A stretch of DNA of 64,000 bases from assembly GCF_036227265.1 (NCBI RefSeq), contig NZ_CP109446.1, positions 7,705,001 to 7,769,000 of the forward strand. The letters are read 5' to 3'. This DNA comes from Streptomyces sp. NBC_01476. Lineage in GTDB: Bacteria; Actinomycetota; Actinomycetes; Streptomycetales; Streptomycetaceae. A program made the position numbers and the translations under genes. The notes beneath the pieces were generated by a model. That model was not told the origin of the DNA and searched no databases. It saw only the letters and a list, made by a program, of their open reading frames with translations. The first letter of the stretch is position 1. Every line of letters starts with the position of its first letter. Shown here piece after piece: positions 59,260-64,000 of this stretch.

Positions 59260-59370
59260 GGATGGCTTTCGCAGATGGGGTGGGGTGCGGCGGCCCCCCA
59301 CAGGCCGACCGCACCCCGTCCGCCGTGCCCGCCGCGTCTCCCGCCCCCGCAGGGGACGCGGCGGGCCCGC

Positions 59371-62300
59371 TCAGGCGTACACGCCGAACTCGTACAGCGA
59401 GTAGCCGTACGCCGTGCCGCGCTGCGTCATGTTCACCCGGACGTAGCGGCCCGACGCGGTGACGTCGACGGTGTCGACACCCCCGGTGCCGGCCGCCGTC
59501 GCGTACACCGTCGTCCAGTTGGTGCCGTCGGCGGAGACCTGGATCTGGTACGCCTTGCCGTACGCCGACTCCCAGCCCAACTGGACGTGTTTGACGGCGG
59601 TCACCTTGCCCAGATCCACCTGGAGCCACTGCGGATCGGCCCACTCGCTCGCCCAGCGGGTGTCCCAGCGGCCGTCGGTGGTGTTCGACGGCGGGAACGG
59701 CGCACCGTCACCTGTCTGCTGGTAAGTGGACGCGGTGGCCGGCCGGCCGAGGGCCACGTTCGTCCCGCTCACCGGCGGCGCCACCACCCGGAACGACCGG
59801 GTCTCGATACCGGCGTTGCCGTGCCCGTCGTAGGCGTACACGTACACCTTCCACACCCCGAGCGTCTTCGGCGCCGTGGCGGTGAACCGGCCGTCGCCGG
59901 TCTGCGTGAAGTCCACCTGGCGCAGACCCGTACCGCCGTCCACGTACTTGGAGGAGTACATCAGCTGGTAGCGGACCGGATCGCCGTCCGGATCGCTGAC
60001 CGACGCCGTCACGTCGAAGGTGCCGCCGGCCGGGACCGAAGCGGTGTTGCTCAGCGTCACCGAGCCGATCACCGGCGGCGTGTCGGCCTGCGGCGTACCG
60101 CCGTAGTCCCTCGCCACCGCGTAGTACATCAGCCGCTTCCAGCCGCTGGGGCGGACGTTGAACCAGACGCCGCCGAAGTCGTCCTCCTCGCCGTAGTTGA
60201 AGAGCGTCGCGCCCAGCGCCACCCCGGTGTGCCCGGTGACGCAGTTCCACGCCGAGACATACCCGTCCCGCTTCTGTACGTCGGTCGGCTCGGCCGGCAC
60301 CCCGTTGGCGTCGTCCGGCACCTCCCACTCGCCGGCCTCACCGGACTCGGTCACGATGTACGGCTTGCTGTAACCGCCGTTCACCCAGTCCTGCTTGACG
60401 CTGCACACCGCGCCGTAGGAGTTGACCGCGTACAGGTCGAGCGACGGCGTGTACTGCTTGTAGTACGGCCACGCGCCGGTCCACGCGTCCGTCGACGTCA
60501 CCGGGTGGTTCGGGTCGATGGCATGGATCGCCTGCGCCACCTGCTCCACGAACTGCGCGTAGGCGATGCGCTGTTGCTCGACCGCGGCGCCGGTGTAGTG
60601 GTCCTGCGTGGTGAGAATGACCTCGTTGCCGACGTCCCACATCAGCACGCCCGGATGGTTCTTGTACGTCGTCACCCAGTTCTTGATGTCGTTGAGGGTG
60701 CTGGTCTTGTACGCGGTGTCGTTGACGTAGTCCGCGCCCTGGTTGAGCCAGAAGCCGCTGACCACCTTCATCCCGTACGCTGCGGCCGCGTCGAGCAGCG
60801 GCTTGCTGCTCGCGTCGGTGCCCCAGGTGCGCAGGGTGTTGACACCCATCGCCTTGAGATCCCGCATGTGCGCGTCGGCGGTGCCGGTGGCCGGCCCCCA
60901 CGTCATCCCCTTGACCTGCCACGGCCTGCCGTCCACGGTCAGCTGCCAGTTGCCCTGGCCGCCGGTCACATGGACACTGCTCGGCGCGGTCGGCACCGGC
61001 GGATCGGTCAGCGGCGCCGGCGCGGCACCGGTGGTCTGCGAGACGGTGACGTTGTCCAGGCTGAGCACCCCGCCGGAGGAGGTGTCGGCGCCCGGCGAGG
61101 TGCAGCCGCAGACCGCGTCGGGGTACGAACCGCCGATCCGCAGGCTGAAGTCCAGGTAGAGCCCGTGGTGCACCGCCGCGTTCCAGGTGGAGACCCCGAC
61201 CTGCGACTCGCTGACCTGCCACACCTGGATGCCGTCCAGATACCAGCGGATCTGTTCGTCGGAGGTGGTCCGGTCGATGATCTCGGAGTAGGTGTGGTAG
61301 CCGGTCTGGCAGCCGGTGCAGGTGGCAAGACCGCTGGTGAGGCCGTTGTACTCGGCGCAGTTGCCGCCCGGCGCGGTCCCGCAGTGCAGGGTCGCGCTCA
61401 GCTGGGAGCGGCCGTTGACATCCTCCATGATGTCGCTCTCGCCGACAGCAGGCCAGGCGCCGGGACTGCCGCGGTAGGCCGCGCCCATCGCCCGGAAGGA
61501 CGGCCAGTAGCCCAGTGCCCTGGCGACGCCGGGCTGCTTGAGGGTCGCGGAGATCTGCAGCTGCCCGCCGGCCGGGGCGGCGAAGTCGCTGCGCCGGGTC
61601 TCGATCCGGCTCGACGTCCAGGACGAACCCGACTTGAGCGCGGTCAGGTTGAGGTGTCCGCCGCCGTCCAGGCCGAGGTTGGCGGGGGAGTCGGTGGCCG
61701 TCTCCACCTCGCCGGTGCCCCAGTTCGCGGCGCCGCCGGGGTAGGCGGTGCCGGTGTCGATGATCCAGTCACCGGAGGCGGGCGGCGCGCCGCTGGAGCC
61801 GTTGAAGTCGTCACTCCACACCGTGGACCAGTTGCCGGGCGGCGGGGTGCCGGTGCCGCCGGTGCCCCCTGCCGAGGTCCCGCCCGTCTGGCCGCCCGAG
61901 GTGCCGGTCCCGGCGGTGCCGTAGACCTGGAACTCCCACAGCGAGTAGCCGTAGCCGTTCACCCGCTGGGTGCCGTACAGCCGGACGTACCGGCCGGTGC
62001 CGGTGACCGTCAGGTTCTGGACGCCGCCGGTGCCGGCGGTGGTCGAGTAGACCGTCGTCCACTGTGAGGCGTCGTCGGAGACCTGGATCTGGTACGCGGT
62101 CGCGTAGTTCTCCCAGTTCAGCGTCACCTTGCTGAGCGTGGAGGTGGCGCCGAGGTCGATCCGGAGCCACTGCGGGTCGCTCCACGCGCTGGCCCAGCGG
62201 GTGGTGGTGCTCCCGTCGACCGCCGCCGAGGCCGGGTAGCCGTCGCCCTCGGTGCTGGAGGCGGTGGCGGGCCGGCCCTGCGAGAGCAGGATGTCGGCGG

Positions 62301-62430
62301 CGTGCGCGGAGGTCGCGGGGACGGCGAGCGCGTACGCCGCCAGGCCCAGGGCCAGCAAGGCGAGCAGCAGTACGCGAAGAGGCGGGGGGATCGAACCGAG
62401 CCGGGCGGACGCTGAGGGTGAGGCTCTCAT
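59371..62430 (-). CDS. Secreted multidomain glucanase: CBM32, GH16, clan-A TIM barrel, CBM32
   Basis: 1019 residues from the ATG at 62430 (AGGAGA upstream). Signal peptide to about 44 (ALAVPATSAHA). CBM32/F5-8-type module at about 45-180 (ASSTEGDGYPASAAVDG, RWASAWSDPQWLRIDLG). A Gly/Thr linker leads to a GH16 domain with GESDIMEDV (E-x-D-x-x-E catalytic motif, around 335). Next a TIM barrel (about 480-800) has MWDVGNEV (acid/base) and IVTESGEAGEW (nucleophile), the clan GH-A pattern. An Ig-like segment and a second CBM32 (ASEWADPQWLQVDLG) finish it. Two catalytic domains in one chain would attack a beta-1,3/1,4-glucan. Confidence 0.93.
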   Translation of the reverse strand: MRASPSASARLGSIPPPLRVLLLALLALGLAAYALAVPATSAHAADILLSQGRPATASSTEGDGYPASAAVDGSTTTRWASAWSDPQWLRIDLGATSTLSKVTLNWENYATAYQIQVSDDASQWTTVYSTTAGTGGVQNLTVTGTGRYVRLYGTQRVNGYGYSLWEFQVYGTAGTGTSGGQTGGTSAGGTGGTGTPPPGNWSTVWSDDFNGSSGAPPASGDWIIDTGTAYPGGAANWGTGEVETATDSPANLGLDGGGHLNLTALKSGSSWTSSRIETRRSDFAAPAGGQLQISATLKQPGVARALGYWPSFRAMGAAYRGSPGAWPAVGESDIMEDVNGRSQLSATLHCGTAPGGNCAEYNGLTSGLATCTGCQTGYHTYSEIIDRTTSDEQIRWYLDGIQVWQVSESQVGVSTWNAAVHHGLYLDFSLRIGGSYPDAVCGCTSPGADTSSGGVLSLDNVTVSQTTGAAPAPLTDPPVPTAPSSVHVTGGQGNWQLTVDGRPWQVKGMTWGPATGTADAHMRDLKAMGVNTLRTWGTDASSKPLLDAAAAYGMKVVSGFWLNQGADYVNDTAYKTSTLNDIKNWVTTYKNHPGVLMWDVGNEVILTTQDHYTGAAVEQQRIAYAQFVEQVAQAIHAIDPNHPVTSTDAWTGAWPYYKQYTPSLDLYAVNSYGAVCSVKQDWVNGGYSKPYIVTESGEAGEWEVPDDANGVPAEPTDVQKRDGYVSAWNCVTGHTGVALGATLFNYGEEDDFGGVWFNVRPSGWKRLMYYAVARDYGGTPQADTPPVIGSVTLSNTASVPAGGTFDVTASVSDPDGDPVRYQLMYSSKYVDGGTGLRQVDFTQTGDGRFTATAPKTLGVWKVYVYAYDGHGNAGIETRSFRVVAPPVSGTNVALGRPATASTYQQTGDGAPFPPSNTTDGRWDTRWASEWADPQWLQVDLGKVTAVKHVQLGWESAYGKAYQIQVSADGTNWTTVYATAAGTGGVDTVDVTASGRYVRVNMTQRGTAYGYSLYEFGVYA

Positions 62431-62495
62431 GCCGGTCTCCTGTGGTGCGAGGGGGGAAGGAGGGGAGGGCGCGCTCCAGGGGACGGCATGAGGCT

Positions 62496-62513
62496 TGGGA
62501 GAGCGCTCTCTCA
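62496..62513. promoter_or_regulatory. LacI operator upstream of the glucanase
   Basis: TGGGAGAGCGCTCTCTCA, 18 bp with one mismatched pair and a perfect 12-bp centre, 66 bp upstream of the glucanase ATG. The rest of the 397-bp gap 62431-62827 shows no gene. Confidence 0.85.
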
Positions 62514-62827
62514 GTGCGCCTGATGGTTGCCCGTGCGTTTCCGGGGTGTCAAGGGATCGGACCGGAAGCGGGTGGACGGACGCCGGGCCGGAGGCGGGGG
62601 AGCGGGGCCGGTTCCGGCGGGTGCGGGGGCGGAGTGAAGGCGGGCCACCGCGGCCGGAGTTGACGTCCTTCGCCGGGCGGAACCGCTGGTCGGGGCAGAG
62701 ACGGAGGGCCGGCCGCAGGCGGGGACACGGCGCCGCGCGGGCAGGGGCGCGGTGGGGAACCGGACAATCGCACGGTGTCCGCCGAGGCGGCCTGTTCGCC
62801 GGCGGGCGGCGCCCGCACACTGAATCC

Positions 62828-63352
62828 ATGCCGGACTCCGGGGAAACGCCCCAGGACGTCTGGGAAGCGTGCGTCCGGCACAGCGACCTGGTGTTCTGGA
62901 TCCATGATCAGGTGTGGTACCAGCGGGACCGCAGGATGGACGCCTACCGCAGCCTGGAGCTGGCCGTCCCCACCGCGGACGCCCTGACCAGGACACTGGT
63001 GGCATTGCGCTGGTACGCGCTCTCCAACGACGCGGCGGTCGGCGCCGGAAGGTATCTGACCGGCGACGACCTGGCCTGGGTCCCGCTGGAGGACATCAGG
63101 GCCCGCATGCGGCGGCCGGTCCACGAACTCTTCGCGGGACTTGAGGCGGTGGCGCTGGGCCCGGCCGAGGGGCACTGGGTGAATGTGCTCAGGCTGTTCA
63201 GCTACGACCAGGAGGGGCGCGGGCCGTTCTTCCTGGCGCGGATCAGCGGAGTCTTCACGACCGTGGTCCAGCGGCTCGTCGACCGGTACAGGAACCCGGG
63301 GCTCAACGTCCGTGACCTGCGGGTGTTCGCCTGGGACTACCCGCCCCGGTGA
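62828..63352 (+). CDS. Hypothetical protein (174 aa)
   Basis: 174 residues from an ATG at 62828. Family not recognised. It reads as a soluble mixed alpha/beta protein with tryptophan-rich stretches (WIHDQVWYQRDRRMDAYRSLELAV, LVALRWYALSNDAAVGAGRYL, FAWDYPP). No signal peptide or membrane helix. It lies between the two glucan operators but its own promoter has no such palindrome, so a link to the regulon is not shown. Confidence 0.7.
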   Translation: MPDSGETPQDVWEACVRHSDLVFWIHDQVWYQRDRRMDAYRSLELAVPTADALTRTLVALRWYALSNDAAVGAGRYLTGDDLAWVPLEDIRARMRRPVHELFAGLEAVALGPAEGHWVNVLRLFSYDQEGRGPFFLARISGVFTTVVQRLVDRYRNPGLNVRDLRVFAWDYPPR

Positions 63353-63437
63353 GCGGGAGGGCGGGCGGTGCGCGGGGGCGGTGCCCGCCGGTGCGGGGTT
63401 GACAGGAGGCGGCGGGGGAGCTGAAGGTACGGGGGTG

Positions 63438-63455
63438 CGGGAGAGCGCTCTCCCG
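63438..63455. promoter_or_regulatory. LacI operator upstream of GH3
   Basis: CGGGAGAGCGCTCTCCCG, perfect 18-bp palindrome, 142 bp upstream of the GH3 start. The best of the three sites. Confidence 0.88.
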
Positions 63456-63596
63456 GTGATTGTCGGCCTGCGGGCCGCCGGCTCGACCCGACGCGGCCGT
63501 CGGCGCCCGTCCCCCCTCCGCCCACCGACCACGCGGCCCCGTACCCCGAACAGCCGTCCCGGCGGCGGGCCGGGGTACCCGCCGGGCCCCGAAGGG

Positions 63597-64000
63597 ATGA
63601 CCATGCTCACCCCCGCGTCCCCTGTGCCGCCTCCGGACTCCGTACCCCAACGTCTCCTCGGCGCAATCGAGTCGGAGACGGCACCGGCCGATCTGCCGGC
63701 CGGCCCCACGGCGCTGCGCGCAGCCGGATCCGCGGCCGTACCGCCCACACCGCCCACACCGCCGACCCCGCCGGCGCCTGCGCTCCGGCCCGGGCCGGCC
63801 GCGGTGGCGGCGACCGCGCCGGACACGGCGTCACCCCTGACGTCCGGGGAACTGGACGGTCTGGTGGGCCGGCTGGGGCTGGCGGCGAAGGTGCGGCTGC
63901 TCTCCGGGGCGGCGTCGTTCCGGCTGTGCGGGGAAGCGGAGATCGGGCTGCGGGCGATCGGGGTGTCGGACGGGCCCGCCGGGGTGCGGGGGGAGCGGTG
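63597..64000 (+). CDS. GH3 beta-glucosidase, N-terminal part
   Basis: Begins at ATG 63597 (GAAGGG upstream) or 63603 and runs open to the edge of the window. After a Pro/Ala-rich leader of about 75 residues it shows the GH3 N-terminal pattern LTSGELDGLVGRLGLAAKVRLLSGAASF, then GLRAIGVSDGPAGVRGER, where the first Asp lies in the substrate pocket. No clear signal peptide, so probably intracellular. It would hydrolyse the oligosaccharides released by the glucanase and imported by the cell. Confidence 0.9.
   Translation, partial: MTMLTPASPVPPPDSVPQRLLGAIESETAPADLPAGPTALRAAGSAAVPPTPPTPPTPPAPALRPGPAAVAATAPDTASPLTSGELDGLVGRLGLAAKVRLLSGAASFRLCGEAEIGLRAIGVSDGPAGVRGER

Noticed and set aside
1..64000. 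tRNA or rRNA genes, CRISPR arrays, insertion sequences, attachment sites
   Set aside because: No cloverleaf, repeated spacer array, transposase motif or phage integrase was found on either strand.

Overview
High-GC actinobacterial chromosome, almost certainly a Streptomyces or close relative. Evidence: very strong third-position GC, frequent GTG/TTG starts with GTGA/ATGA stop-start overlaps, CUT1 sugar transporter operons without their own ATPase (typical of MsiK users), a SigB/SigF-type stress sigma factor, and several gene sets known mainly from Streptomyces (SCO2521-SCO2525-like cluster, DUF6924, DUF2252, metallophosphoesterase-PPTase pair). No rRNA, tRNA, CRISPR array or intact insertion sequence was seen.

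Layout. 1-4640: end of a ROK protein, a LacI regulator and a GH38 alpha-mannosidase. 4811-11051: a TrmB/LuxR-type regulator, a very large secreted S53 (sedolisin) protease with Kelch and carboxypeptidase-regulatory-like domains, and a GNAT acetyltransferase. 11296-17873: a co-directional block of six genes matching the uncharacterised Streptomyces families SCO2525 (SAM methyltransferase), SCO2524, SCO2523 (variant P-loop ATPase), SCO2522 and SCO2521, followed by a two-TM membrane protein. 18040-26259: a Nit1C-type operon (flavoprotein, amidohydrolase, MSMEG_0572-like protein, radical SAM protein, GNAT-AIR synthase fusion, nitrilase, a second nitrilase without its catalytic Cys and Glu, and a glycosyltransferase), preceded by a 16-codon ORF overlapping the first start codon. 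26263-38191: mixed metabolism and stress genes (TylF-like methyltransferase, DUF2252, TerD, a SigE-type sigma factor flanked by two proteins with a shared extracytoplasmic domain, SigB/F sigma factor, TetR, M55 aminopeptidase with an Ntn asparaginase, SDR). 38607-45908: a secreted beta-helix protein with a CBM56-like module, an orphan XylF-like binding protein and a three-gene CUT1 sugar transporter. 46423-58134: a STAND-type ATPase, KAS III, aminoglycoside phosphotransferase-like kinase, phosphodiester glycosidase, LysR, S4-domain protein, MarR with an operator palindrome, thiolase, metallophosphoesterase and phosphopantetheinyl transferase. 58171-64000: a LacI regulator, a multidomain secreted GH16/clan-A glucanase, a small hypothetical gene and the start of a GH3 beta-glucosidase.

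How the parts work together. The right end looks like a beta-glucan utilisation regulon: near-identical palindromes with core GAGAGCGCTCTC precede the LacI gene, the GH16 gene and the GH3 gene, and a related site precedes the CBM56-like protein at 38607. The Nit1C operon is known elsewhere for cyanide or nitrile nitrogen assimilation; here it carries a probable pseudoenzyme nitrilase. The most novel-looking items are the SCO2521-2525-like cluster, the nitrilase/pseudo-nitrilase tandem with its leader ORF, and the sigma factor bracketed by one secreted and one membrane-anchored copy of the same domain. All family assignments come from reading motifs; no database search was run.
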